Translations under genes and position numbers: made by a program
Notes under the pieces: model-generated
Database searches by the model: none
The model's input: the letters and a program-made list of their open reading frames with translations, nothing else
Told to the model about the DNA's origin: nothing
Shown: in pieces, positions 35,081 to 43,001 of the stretch
How the letters are laid out: each line of letters begins with the position of its first letter
Numbering within the stretch: the first letter of the stretch is position 1
DNA from: Chryseobacterium bernardetii
Lineage (GTDB): Bacteria > Bacteroidota > Bacteroidia > Flavobacteriales > Weeksellaceae
Assembly: GCF_003815975.1 (NCBI RefSeq)
Contig: NZ_CP033932.1
Coordinates: forward strand, 4,011,501-4,075,500
Reading direction: 5' to 3'
Length of the DNA: 64,000 bases

Positions 35081-35863
35081 TTACTTATTCATTCCCAAAC
35101 TGTTATACAGCTTTACCTGCCATATTCCCACAACCTCTTTCAACATAACGAATGTAAATGCAGCATTATAGCTATTGGGAAATACAGTAATTTTAGTATC
35201 TATAAAATCTGAAGCCTTCGGAACAGGTTTTAATCCGAAGGTCTGAAACAGCGCAACAGATCTCTTCATATGAAATCCCGATGTTACCAAGAATAAATCT
35301 GAAGGAGCCATTCTTTTCAGTACCCGGCTGGTATATTTTGCGTTCTCATAGGTATTCATGCTTTGATCTTCCTTAATGATATCAGAATCCGGAACGCCCA
35401 TCTTTTTAAAATCTTCACTGAATAATTCTGCTTCACTTCTATGCCCTCTTCCTTTTCCGGAAATTAATATTTTACAGGGCTGATTATTTTTCTTAAATTC
35501 ATGATACAATTGATAAGCGATCACCATTCTGGAATAAGACATGGTATGCAGTTTCTCCGTATTGCTAATCTCTACAACCCCGCCACCCAATACTACAATT
35601 ATAGGATTCTGAACAGCTGTACTCTTCACTTCAGGAGTATTGAGATAACTTTCCTGTAAATATCCGGAAATCAGTTTCCCCAGAAAACCATTTCCTATAA
35701 GGATCACCATGACAATTGTGGTTATAAAGATTCCTATTCTCAGTTTTTTACTTTTATTGTTTCTTTTCAACAGCGCAATGATCGCTATAGCAAAAAACAC
35801 TAAAAAATAAGGCTCTGTAAAAAGCTGAAAAACACGAAATAAAAAGTCCAGTAAAAATTTCAT
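35081..35863 (-). CDS. YdcF/ElyC-SanA family (DUF218) membrane protein
   Basis: The 260-residue protein has two N-terminal membrane segments (FLVFFAIAIIALL and IGIFITTIVMVILIGNGFL) and a DUF218 domain on the outside: IIVVLGGGVVEIS, SRMVIAYQLYHEF, ILISGKGRGHRSEAELFSED, DQSMNTYENAKYTSRVL and FLVTSGFHMKRSVALF. Members act in envelope integrity (SanA, ElyC), where they affect peptidoglycan or lipid carrier metabolism. The substrate is not known. It appears monocistronic, with a strong terminator downstream. Confidence 0.88.
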   Translation of the reverse strand: MKFLLDFLFRVFQLFTEPYFLVFFAIAIIALLKRNNKSKKLRIGIFITTIVMVILIGNGFLGKLISGYLQESYLNTPEVKSTAVQNPIIVVLGGGVVEISNTEKLHTMSYSRMVIAYQLYHEFKKNNQPCKILISGKGRGHRSEAELFSEDFKKMGVPDSDIIKEDQSMNTYENAKYTSRVLKRMAPSDLFLVTSGFHMKRSVALFQTFGLKPVPKASDFIDTKITVFPNSYNAAFTFVMLKEVVGIWQVKLYNSLGMNK

Positions 35864-35981
35864 CTATGATAATTGATTAATGTTGAGAAAACATTCAGGT
35901 TTCAAAGATAGGGTTATTTCACGACTACTTTTTTTATCAATAAATTTTGAACCATTAAGAATATTAAGTTGTTAAGATTAA

Positions 35982-36128
35982 AAAATCTCCCGCAGATTAC
36001 ACAGATTTATGCAGATTTTTATTTTTTTAATTATCTGCGAAATCTCCAAAATTAGCGAGATCAGCCAGTTTATAAAGATATTTCGCCATATTCATATGGG
36101 TCAATCTGTGCGATCTGTGGGAAAATTT
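35982..36128. repeat. 147-bp element with 26-bp inverted ends of the CAGATT repeat type
   Basis: The left end begins AAAATCTCCCGCAGATTACA (35982) and the right end, read on the other strand from 36128, begins AAATTTTCCCACAGATCGCA; about 20 of 25 positions agree. The right arm ends 3 bp before the stop of the SymE-type gene. Single arms of the same kind are at 29303, 42185 and 57298. It looks like a short non-coding mobile or REP-type element. Confidence 0.65.
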
Positions 36129-36131
36129 AAA

Positions 36132-36395
36132 CTAATTGTCTTCGTCTCCCACATCCTCATAGTTCACTTCCTTTTCTAAAATAATCTGATTTCTCCGAAC
36201 GGTCACCAGCACTTTATCTCCCGGTTCAAAGCCACACTCCAGCAGCCACTTCCCTGCCAAACGGATTTCCGGGAAGAAAACCAGCCTTCTGTATGCTCTT
36301 TCAAATGATTTATGGGAAACCGTAAGGTTTCTGATGGATACAATTTTATATTTGCCCCGGATAACTATTTCTCTCATATTGTTGTTTTTCATCAA
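36132..36395 (-). CDS. SymE-family type I toxin
   Basis: The 87-residue protein carries the SymE signature FFPEIRLAGKWLLECGFEPG followed by DKVLVTVRRNQIIL, the AbrB-like fold typical of the family; SymE of E. coli is an SOS-induced toxin that binds or degrades nucleic acid and is repressed by an antisense RNA (SymR). Length is close to the family minimum. Three near starts are possible (36395, 36392, 36377). An antisense RNA should overlap its 5' end, but I cannot identify its promoter. It is immediately upstream, in opposite orientation, of the regulator-nuclease module. Confidence 0.8.
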   Translation of the reverse strand: MMKNNNMREIVIRGKYKIVSIRNLTVSHKSFERAYRRLVFFPEIRLAGKWLLECGFEPGDKVLVTVRRNQIILEKEVNYEDVGDEDN

Positions 36396-36513
36396 AGGAA
36401 GAAATATTTGGGAGTATGTACCAGTTATAAAGTGGATATTTTATGCTAAAAAGCAGCTATTTTAGAAGATAATTTATTTTAGGAACAGGCTTCTTTTTCA
36501 ATGGTAAAAACTT

Positions 36514-36521
36514 TATATTTG
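36514..36521 (+). promoter_or_regulatory. -7 promoter element TATATTTG close to the regulator start
   Basis: The box ends 5 bp before ATG 36527 and 20 bp before ATG 36542. Either the transcript is nearly leaderless or the second ATG is the real start. No -33 TTG is found at good distance. Confidence 0.4.
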
Positions 36522-36526
36522 TTATT

Positions 36527-36937
36527 ATGAGTTACACAGATATGCAAAATAAAAAAATACATCAGGGTAGAAATATAAAAAGGTTCCGTGAAATGCTGGG
36601 CATTAAACAGGAAGCCTTAGCTTTTGAACTGGGCGATGACTGGAACCAGAAGAAAGTTTCTCTTTTAGAACAAAAGGAAACCGTAGAATCTGATATTTTG
36701 GCACAGGTAGCAAAGATTTTAAAAGTGCCTACGGAAGCGATTGAGAATTTTGATGAGGAACAGGCGGTCAATATTATTTCTAATACATTTACAAGTAATG
36801 ATACATCAACTTTAAATGCAATAAATGTACAGCCTACTTTCAACCCTCTTGATAAAATGGTAGAGCTTTATGAGCGTATGCTTCAGCAACAGAAGGAGAT
36901 GATTGAGAAATTGGAAAGGTTGGTAGATAGAAAATGA
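36527..36937 (+). CDS. XRE-family regulator heading the OLD-nuclease module
   Basis: The 136-residue protein (131 if started at ATG 36542, MQNKKIHQGRNIKRFREMLG) has an HTH_XRE domain (IKRFREMLGIKQEALAFELG, then KVSLLEQKETVESDILAQVA) and a C-terminal helix likely to form a coiled coil (MVELYERMLQQQKEMIEKLE). Regulators of this kind are frequent in Chryseobacterium both alone and at the head of accessory loci. Its stop is 46 bp before the ATPase/nuclease gene on the same strand, so it may control that module. A promoter -7 box is at 36514. Confidence 0.82.
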   Translation: MSYTDMQNKKIHQGRNIKRFREMLGIKQEALAFELGDDWNQKKVSLLEQKETVESDILAQVAKILKVPTEAIENFDEEQAVNIISNTFTSNDTSTLNAINVQPTFNPLDKMVELYERMLQQQKEMIEKLERLVDRK

Positions 36938-36983
36938 TTATAATAACTATAAACTCAAACTAATGATTTAAAAACTATAATAC

Positions 36984-39002
36984 ATGAGATTAATAAAAGC
37001 AAGAGTTCAAAATTATAGGAGTATAATTGATACTGGAGAATTCGAAATTGAAAAATTAAAAACAATAATGGTTGGTCCTAATGAAGCAGGTAAAACTGTT
37101 TTACTTAGAGCTTTACAACAATTAAATAAACCAGATGATGTAGAAGGTTTTGAAGCGCTAAGAGATTATCCTCGTTCAAAATTTAATGATATTGATACAG
37201 GAATACTAGATCCTAAAGATATAAAAGTTGTTACAGGTTACTTTGAATTAGAAGATGATGATAAAGCAGCAATTCCTGAAAAGTTTAAAAATTGTAAATA
37301 TGAATTCTCTAAAAATATGGACAATTCTAGTCATCATTCTCTAATTGATGCTCCTAGTGAATTAACCTTTAAAGATATTAAGCCCGACCTATTGAGGCAT
37401 TTAGCACATTTAGATAAGCAATATACAGATGAAAACCCCGAAGAACAATCCAATAAACCTAGCATTTTAATCACTCCAATAATTGAATCATTCGACGATC
37501 TAACAATTCTTTCAACTGAGAATTCAAAAAATTTGAAAACATTTCTTGAAAGTAACTTTGCTCTTATTGATGAGGAAAATAAAAAAGAAGAGGATCGTTA
37601 TTATAAATTAATTGAACAAATTGAGTTCAACGAAAATTATTATAAAACTCTTTCAATATTAAATAAAAGATTACCAGTATTTATTCTATTCAACAATTAT
37701 TTTAAGGTTAAACCATCTGTACATTTGGAGCATTTAGCAACAAGAACAGAAAATAATCTGCTTGATGACCAATATTATGATTATGGTAATCTATGTTTAC
37801 TCAAATTATTGGGTTTCACAGCACGAGAACTTTCTGATCTTGGAAAGGCCCAAAGCCCTCCTGCTGATAAATACGATGCCTTAAAAGTCTATAAGGATCA
37901 ACTTGATAAAAGGTTTTATAAATTAAATGCTGCTAGTGTTCGTTTAACTGAGGAAATCAAAAAAGTTTGGATGCCAAATCCAGATAGACCTGAAGCTGAT
38001 AAATTGAAAGTAGCAGCTGATGGCCAATATTTAAAAGTTGTTGTTGAAGATGAAATTGGAGTTGATATTGAGTTAGATCAACGCTCAGAGGGATTCCAAT
38101 GGTTAGTTTCTTTCTTTGTCGTTTTTTTTGCAGAAGCTATGGATAAACATAAGAACGCAATCTTATTATTAGATGAGCCTGGAATGAGTTTACACGGTTT
38201 GAAACAAAGAGACTTTAGAGATACGATCTCAAGACTTGCCGAACATAATCAAACAATTTATACAACTCATTCACCATTTTTAGTTGGTCCTGATGAGTTA
38301 GATTTAGTTCGAGTTGTTGAATTAAAAAATCGAAAAGAAGGAACAAAAGTTCACACAACAATTTCATCAAGTGATCCCGCTGGATTACTACCATTACAAG
38401 AAGCCCTTGGTTATGATCTTGCCCAAAGCTTATTTTCGCAACAAAGAAATTTAATTCTAGAAGGATTGACTGACTATTGGTATATTGATGCTACTTCTCA
38501 ATTGCTAAGTAATGCTAAAATTGAGAATTTAAACGAAAAAATTGCATTGGTTTTTGCAAATTCAGCAGGTAAAGTTGTTTATTATGCAACCATATTATTT
38601 GCTCACAATTTAAAGGTTGCAGCTCTTCTCGATTCTGATGTAGCTGGTGACCAAGCTGCTCAACAAGAAAGTCTAGTCCATACTTTAGGAAATAAAAATA
38701 TTTTACGAACTAAAGATTTTGTTTCAGGTGTTGCTAAAGCCGAAATTGAAGATTTACTCAGAGAGACATTAGTAAAAATAGTAAAAGACGAATATGGAAT
38801 TGACTTAACAGCTACAGTTGCAAGCCAACCTAACAGACCTATAGTTGATATTTTTAAAAATGATATTCCTGATTTTTCTAAATATAAACTTGCTAAAGCT
38901 TTTATCAGATGGACAAAAAATAATGAAGCAGATAAATTAACTGCAACTGAGATAGCAAATTGGAAAAAATTAATTCAAACCATTAATAAAAGCTTGAAAT
39001 AA
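36984..39002 (+). CDS. OLD-family ABC-type ATPase with C-terminal TOPRIM nuclease
   Basis: The 672-residue protein has an N-terminal SMC/RecF-like ATPase: Walker A GPNEAGKT (31-38), signature QRSEGFQW (366), Walker B LLLDEPGMSLH (D397-E398) and H-loop YTTHSPFL (H429). The C-terminal TOPRIM has E493 (LILEGLTDYWY), D550-S-D552 (LLDSDVAG) and AEIEDLL (E587). This is the OLD/GajA layout: ATP-regulated DNA cleavage, often anti-phage. No UvrD-type helicase (GajB) follows; the next gene, 3 bp on, is a small membrane protein. Its DNA is visibly more AT-rich than neighbouring genes, suggesting acquisition. Confidence 0.9.
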   Translation: MRLIKARVQNYRSIIDTGEFEIEKLKTIMVGPNEAGKTVLLRALQQLNKPDDVEGFEALRDYPRSKFNDIDTGILDPKDIKVVTGYFELEDDDKAAIPEKFKNCKYEFSKNMDNSSHHSLIDAPSELTFKDIKPDLLRHLAHLDKQYTDENPEEQSNKPSILITPIIESFDDLTILSTENSKNLKTFLESNFALIDEENKKEEDRYYKLIEQIEFNENYYKTLSILNKRLPVFILFNNYFKVKPSVHLEHLATRTENNLLDDQYYDYGNLCLLKLLGFTARELSDLGKAQSPPADKYDALKVYKDQLDKRFYKLNAASVRLTEEIKKVWMPNPDRPEADKLKVAADGQYLKVVVEDEIGVDIELDQRSEGFQWLVSFFVVFFAEAMDKHKNAILLLDEPGMSLHGLKQRDFRDTISRLAEHNQTIYTTHSPFLVGPDELDLVRVVELKNRKEGTKVHTTISSSDPAGLLPLQEALGYDLAQSLFSQQRNLILEGLTDYWYIDATSQLLSNAKIENLNEKIALVFANSAGKVVYYATILFAHNLKVAALLDSDVAGDQAAQQESLVHTLGNKNILRTKDFVSGVAKAEIEDLLRETLVKIVKDEYGIDLTATVASQPNRPIVDIFKNDIPDFSKYKLAKAFIRWTKNNEADKLTATEIANWKKLIQTINKSLK

Positions 39003-39005
39003 ATA

Positions 39006-39488
39006 ATGATAGATTATTCTTCTCCTGCATTAATTACAGCATTTACTTCAATCATAATTTCATTAGTTACTCTATTTCAATTTTATAAAAATCAAAAGCT
39101 TCTACAAAAGCAATTTGAAAAAACAATAAATAGAAACTTAACAAGCAAACTTTATGACCTAAGGTTAGAAATTTATCCTAAAGCATTTGAAATAACTGAT
39201 AAGATTTACAAAGAAAAGGGTGGTAATTATGATATTGAAAAAATTACAATAGCATTATATGAATTAAACGAATGGAAAAAAGGAAAAGTTAATTTAATAA
39301 TATCACCAGAAGCATTAGATAGTTTTTATTACTTAAAAAACTCTTTACTTAAGAATCCTGGTAATATAAATCTATATACTGATGAACAAATAGAAAAAAT
39401 TACCAACTCTAAAAATAATTTTAGAAAACAATTAAGAAGGGATTTAGGATTTTTGTTTAAAGAAGAAAAAGAAAAAAGAAAAGAATAA
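39006..39488 (+). CDS. Small membrane-anchored protein paired with the OLD nuclease
   Basis: The 160-residue protein has one N-terminal membrane segment (ALITAFTSIIISLVTLFQFY, about 7-27) and a charged helical cytoplasmic part (KNQKLLQKQFEKTINRNLTS) ending in a very basic tail (KEEKEKRKE). It begins 3 bp after the OLD-family gene and shares its high AT content, so the two form an operon ended by the terminator at 39496. No family is recognised. It might be a membrane effector or anchor of the ATPase/nuclease; this is inference from coupling. Confidence 0.65.
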   Translation: MIDYSSPALITAFTSIIISLVTLFQFYKNQKLLQKQFEKTINRNLTSKLYDLRLEIYPKAFEITDKIYKEKGGNYDIEKITIALYELNEWKKGKVNLIISPEALDSFYYLKNSLLKNPGNINLYTDEQIEKITNSKNNFRKQLRRDLGFLFKEEKEKRKE

Positions 39489-39495
39489 TAGATTA

Positions 39496-39530
39496 AAAAC
39501 CTCTTACAAATCAATGCAAGAGGTTTTTTT
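39496..39530 (+). terminator. Terminator of the OLD-nuclease operon
   Basis: AAAAACCTCTT (39496-39506) pairs with AAGAGGTTTTT (39519-39529), with a 12-nt loop and a run of seven T. Confidence 0.85.
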
Positions 39531-39562
39531 AATAGCTAAATTTCAGAATTTCAAAAAAAAAC

Positions 39563-39609
39563 TTGCGTAGCTAAATAACTACACATATATTTGTAGTCAA
39601 ATAGCTACA
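39563..39609 (+). promoter_or_regulatory. ArsR-operon promoter with two operator palindromes
   Basis: -33 TTG (39563-39565), 20-bp spacer, -7 TATATTTG (39586-39593). One inverted repeat, GTAGCTAAATAACTAC (39567-39582), fills the spacer, and another, TGTAGTCAAATAGCTACA (39592-39609), covers the transcription start. Both share GTAG/CTAC arms. They are the expected sites of the ArsR-type repressor encoded immediately downstream (autoregulation). Confidence 0.7.
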
Positions 39610-39611
39610 CA

Positions 39612-39941
39612 ATGAATTTAAGAAGAGATGTTTTTCAGGCCATTGCAGATCCTACCAGAAGATCTATACTGATGCTAGTGGCTGCACAATCTATGACTGC
39701 AGGAGCCATTGCTTCCAATTTCGATACCGCAAGACCTACCGTTTCCAAACATCTTCAGATCCTTACAGAATGCGAGCTGCTGAGATCTGAACAGAACGGC
39801 CGTGAAATTATTTACCACCTCAATCCCAATAAAATGAAAGAAATAGCCGATTTTATAGAGCCGTTCCGCAAAATGTGGGATGAGAAATTCAATAAGCTGG
39901 AAAGTGTGATGAAAGCGTACCAAAACATAAGCAATAAGTAA
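39612..39941 (+). CDS. ArsR-family winged-helix regulator
   Basis: The 109-residue protein is one HTH_ArsR domain: [43 protein letters not shown] recognition helix, [15 protein letters not shown] wing. No metal-ligand cysteines are present, so it belongs to the non-metal group that typically sits with SRPBCC (AHSA1) genes, as here. It starts 3 bp after an operator-like palindrome and heads a run of five + strand genes. The signal is unknown. Confidence 0.92.
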   Translation: MNLRRDVFQAIADPTRRSILMLVAAQSMTAGAIASNFDTARPTVSKHLQILTECELLRSEQNGREIIYHLNPNKMKEIADFIEPFRKMWDEKFNKLESVMKAYQNISNK

Positions 39942-40028
39942 TAAGAGATGAAAGATGAAATACTTTAAATAGTATCAATTCTCTTCCATTCTAATACTCT
40001 CAACCACCAAAACCCTCAAACTCAAAAT

Positions 40029-40487
40029 ATGGAACTTAAAACAAAAATCCACGCGGAAGACGGAAAACAGGAAATTTTCATCATCAGGGAATTTGATCTT
40101 CCTGTAGAACTGCTTTTCAAAGCCTATACAGAAGCTGAGCTTTTCGAACAATGGATGGGAACCAAAGTAACCAAGTTTGAAACCCGGCCCCACGGAAGCT
40201 ATCGTTTCGAAACGGCAAACCCTCAGGGAGAAGTTGTGTTCAGTGCCAATGGAACTATTCATGATATTGTTCAGAATGAGAAAATTATAAGGACCTTCCA
40301 GATGGAAAATACCCCTTTCCCGGTACAGATGGAGTTCCTGGAATTTGAAAAACTAACCGATACCACCAGCAAAATCACCATTCAGACCATCTATAAATCG
40401 GTAGACTTCAGAGACCAGCACCTGAAAATGCCATTTGCCCAGGGAATTAATATGGCGCATAACCGTTTACAGGAATTATTTAAGTAA
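40029..40487 (+). CDS. SRPBCC/AHSA1-family protein
   Basis: The 152-residue protein has the START-like fold of the AHSA1 (activator of Hsp90 ATPase homologue) group: IIREFDLPVELLFKAYTEAE, FEQWMGTKVTKFE, GSYRFETANPQGEVVFSANG and the C-terminal helix INMAHNRLQELF. These proteins bind hydrophobic ligands in a deep cavity and are regularly paired with an ArsR regulator, which is encoded 87 bp upstream. Role unknown. Confidence 0.9.
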   Translation: MELKTKIHAEDGKQEIFIIREFDLPVELLFKAYTEAELFEQWMGTKVTKFETRPHGSYRFETANPQGEVVFSANGTIHDIVQNEKIIRTFQMENTPFPVQMEFLEFEKLTDTTSKITIQTIYKSVDFRDQHLKMPFAQGINMAHNRLQELFK

Positions 40488-40587
40488 GACTTTGTAAGAT
40501 AATAGACGAAGAAATGAGAGATATGGGCTAAAACCCTAAAACTCTCAAACTCTCAAACGCTCTAACCCCAAAACACTCCAACCCAAC

Positions 40588-41166
40588 ATGAATCCAAAAG
40601 TTGATTTTTTCTTCAATAAAGCCACCCAATGGAAAGAAGAATTTGAAAAATTAAGAGCCATTGCCCTAAGCACCGAATTGGTAGAAGATTTAAAATGGGG
40701 CTGCCCATGTTATACCTATGAAGGGAAAAATATTTTCCTGATCCACGGCTTTAAAGAATATTGTGCGCTTCTCTTCTTTAAAGGGGCTTTAATGAAAGAT
40801 CCGGACCAGATTTTAATTCAGCAGTCTGAAAATGTACAGGCGGCAAGGCAAATCCGTTTTACAGACCTTCAACAGATCAATGATCTTGAAAATGAGCTTC
40901 GGGCTTATATGTTTGAAGCCGTAGAAATTGAAGAATCCGGAGCTAAAGTTGAAATGAAGAAAACCAAAGATTTCGAAATGGCTGAAGAACTTCAAAACAA
41001 ACTGGATCATCATGCTACATTAAAAAAAGCTTTTGAATCTTTAACACCAGGCCGGCAAAGAGCTTACCTACTCTACTTTTCCTCCGCTAAACAGCTCAAA
41101 ACCCGTGAAGCGAGAATTGAAAAGTGCATTCCACAGATCCTCGAAGGAAAAGGCCTTAACGACTAA
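40588..41166 (+). CDS. YdeI/OmdA-family (DUF1801) protein
   Basis: The 192-residue protein has an N-terminal DUF1801 domain (WKEEFEKLRAIALSTELVED, CPCYTYEGKNIFLIHGFKEY, CALLFFKGALMKDPD) and a C-terminal OmdA helical part (AFESLTPGRQRAYLLYFSSA, TREARIEKCIPQIL). Members are linked to bacteriocin or cationic peptide protection in some bacteria, with little mechanistic knowledge. It is third in the ArsR-led unit. Confidence 0.88.
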   Translation: MNPKVDFFFNKATQWKEEFEKLRAIALSTELVEDLKWGCPCYTYEGKNIFLIHGFKEYCALLFFKGALMKDPDQILIQQSENVQAARQIRFTDLQQINDLENELRAYMFEAVEIEESGAKVEMKKTKDFEMAEELQNKLDHHATLKKAFESLTPGRQRAYLLYFSSAKQLKTREARIEKCIPQILEGKGLND

Positions 41167-41183
41167 TCACAAAACTTAATCAT

Positions 41184-41582
41184 ATGGAAACACCCAACCG
41201 ATCAGAAAAAAGAACAAGGATCATCTATTGGATCTTTACGCTTTGGATGGCCTTAGGCATGGTCTCCACAGCCATTGTTCAGCTCATGAAAAACAAAGAT
41301 GAGCTTGCCAATTTCACCAATCTCGGTTATCCGGCATACCTTATGACCATCATTGGTGTCTGGAAGCTGCTTGGCGTTATTGCTATTCTTATCCCAAAAC
41401 GGTTACTGTTAAAGGAATGGGCTTACGCAGGATTTTTCTTCGTAATGTCCGGAGCTGTTATATCACACCTCATTGTTGGGGATACGGCCGGAAGAACCTT
41501 CCCTGCTGTTTTACTGCTGGCCCTGGTTATCATTTCATGGTATTTCAGACCTGCAAACAGAAAAATTTCCATCCAATCTTAG
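41184..41582 (+). CDS. DoxX-family membrane protein
   Basis: The 132-residue protein has four membrane segments (IYWIFTLWMALGMVSTAIVQ, LMTIIGVWKLLGVIAILIP, AYAGFFFVMSGAVISHLIV, FPAVLLLALVIISWYF) and the DoxX-like signature GYPAYLMTIIGVWKLLG. Function is uncertain; relatives take part in thiosulfate or redox membrane complexes. It starts 17 bp after the YdeI gene, so it belongs to the same operon. Confidence 0.9.
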   Translation: METPNRSEKRTRIIYWIFTLWMALGMVSTAIVQLMKNKDELANFTNLGYPAYLMTIIGVWKLLGVIAILIPKRLLLKEWAYAGFFFVMSGAVISHLIVGDTAGRTFPAVLLLALVIISWYFRPANRKISIQS

Positions 41583-41619
41583 TAACTTTAGTCTAAAATC
41601 AATCACTTAAAAATTTAAT

Positions 41620-42177
41620 ATGAAAAGGAAACCATTAACACCTGAACAAAGCAAAGCCCTTTTAGAAATACTCAAAAACCGTTTTGAAAAAAATATGAAC
41701 CGCCATAAGGGCCTTAAATGGGAAAAAATTCAAGCCAAACTGGAATCTAATCCCGAAAAACTATGGTCTTTAAACGAAATGGAAGAAACAGAAGGAGAAC
41801 CTGATGTGGTAGACTACAATCAAAAAACAGACGAGTACCTCTTCTTCGACTGCTCCCCGGAAAGCCCAAAACGCAGAAGCCTGTGCTACGATTATCCAGC
41901 CTGGGAATCAAGAAAGGCCAACAAACCTGAAAACAACGCCATTGATAAAGCATCTGAAATGGGTATTGAAATTTTAACAGAAAAGCAATATCGCTACCTC
42001 CAGGAGCTGGGGAAATTCGATCAGAAAACTTCAAGCTGGGTACAGACGCCACCTTCAATCAGAGAACTGGGAGGAGCTGTTTTCTGTGACAGACGCTACA
42101 ATACTGTTTTCTACTATCATAACGGTGCAGATTCTTATTATGCTGCAAGAGGATTCAGGGCAAGCTTAAGAGTCTGA
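41620..42177 (+). CDS. DUF4256 family protein
   Basis: The 185-residue soluble protein matches the DUF4256 family, with conserved-looking elements RFEKNMNRHKGLKWEKIQAK, EPDVVDYNQKTDEYLFFDCS, PESPKRRSLCYDYPAWESRK, MGIEILTEKQYRYLQELGKF and FCDRRYNTVFYYHNGADSYY. Function is unknown. It ends the ArsR-led run of five genes, 37 bp after the DoxX gene, a combination often seen in Flavobacteriia. Confidence 0.85.
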   Translation: MKRKPLTPEQSKALLEILKNRFEKNMNRHKGLKWEKIQAKLESNPEKLWSLNEMEETEGEPDVVDYNQKTDEYLFFDCSPESPKRRSLCYDYPAWESRKANKPENNAIDKASEMGIEILTEKQYRYLQELGKFDQKTSSWVQTPPSIRELGGAVFCDRRYNTVFYYHNGADSYYAARGFRASLRV

Positions 42178-42184
42178 GAATAAT

Positions 42185-42215
42185 TTTCCCACAGATTGCG
42201 CAGATTTACAGATTC
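42185..42215 (+). repeat. Copy of the dispersed CAGATT repeat
   Basis: TTTTCCCACAGATTGCGCAG and the bases just after it match the ends of the 147-bp element at 35982 and the copies at 29303 and 57298. The rest of the 42178-42441 interval is AT-rich without other features. Confidence 0.6.
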
Positions 42216-42441
42216 TTATCTTATTTAAAAATTTAAAGCCTGCCCTTATATCATTTAGCAATATTTTATTTATATAAAAAATTCTAAATACCTCTGTATT
42301 TATTCAAAATTTTTCCACTAAAAATTTATTTTTAAAACTAATTTCTCATATAAAACATTTTTAAGTTGATATCCTATTTTAATATACAAATACTATTGTT
42401 ATTTTAGCAACGTAAAAATTGGGTTATTAATAATTAAGGAT

Positions 42442-42942
42442 ATGAAAAAATTAATCTTATTAGGTGCTGTTTCAGCTTTTTTAATCAATTGTAATAAAAA
42501 AACTGAAGCTCCTGCTCCGAAAACGGATACTGATACAATTGCTGTAGAAGAGCCTGTAGTAGATACATTAGGGCCGAAATCGTTCTGCTATGTGGGAGTG
42601 GTTGGGAAAGACAGTGTCTTTGCCTCTATTGATGATAATCTGGGAACCATTACAGGAAAGTTGTCTTATAAAAACAGTGAAAAAGACAGCTCAAAAGGCG
42701 ATGTAACTGGTTTTAAATCAGGAGACACTCTAAAACTGACTTATGAGTTTACTTCTGAAGGACAAAAAAGCAAAAGAGACATTTACTTCCTACAGAAAGA
42801 CAACGCTCTGACAGAAGGAATTGGGGATCATAAGGAAGAAGATGGCCAGTCTAAATATGCCAACGAGAAGAAGATCAGCTATAAAGACGGTCCAAAATTG
42901 ACTGCTGCCGACTGCAAATTAGTGAATAAAGCCATAAAATAA
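42442..42942 (+). CDS. Hypothetical lipoprotein
   Basis: MKKLILLGAVSAFLINCNKK has a lipobox (LINC) and is followed by a Pro/Thr-rich linker (KTEAPAPKTDTDTIAVEEPV) and a ~110-residue beta-rich domain (SFCYVGVVGKDSVFASIDDN, GTITGKLSYKNSEKDSSKGD). Two cysteines in the mature part (CYVG, DCKL) could form a disulfide. Typical of small flavobacterial lipoproteins of unknown function. Single-gene unit. Confidence 0.8.
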   Translation: MKKLILLGAVSAFLINCNKKTEAPAPKTDTDTIAVEEPVVDTLGPKSFCYVGVVGKDSVFASIDDNLGTITGKLSYKNSEKDSSKGDVTGFKSGDTLKLTYEFTSEGQKSKRDIYFLQKDNALTEGIGDHKEEDGQSKYANEKKISYKDGPKLTAADCKLVNKAIK

Positions 42943-42964
42943 GCTACATTCTATTGAAATCAAA

Positions 42965-42998
42965 TAAAAATGCTGTTCCCTACTTTGAGAACAGCATT
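42965..42998 (-). terminator. Terminator for the aldolase gene
   Basis: AATGCTGTTC (42969-42978) pairs with GAACAGCATT (42989-42998); on the - strand the stem is followed by TTTTTATTTG. It lies just past the stop of the aldolase gene. Confidence 0.75.
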
Positions 42999-43001
42999 AA
43001 A

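Noticed and set aside
36984..39488. The module as a PARIS system or Gabija
   Set aside because: In PARIS the ATPase and TOPRIM are separate proteins, and Gabija needs a UvrD-like GajB; here ATPase and TOPRIM are one protein and the partner is a small membrane protein.
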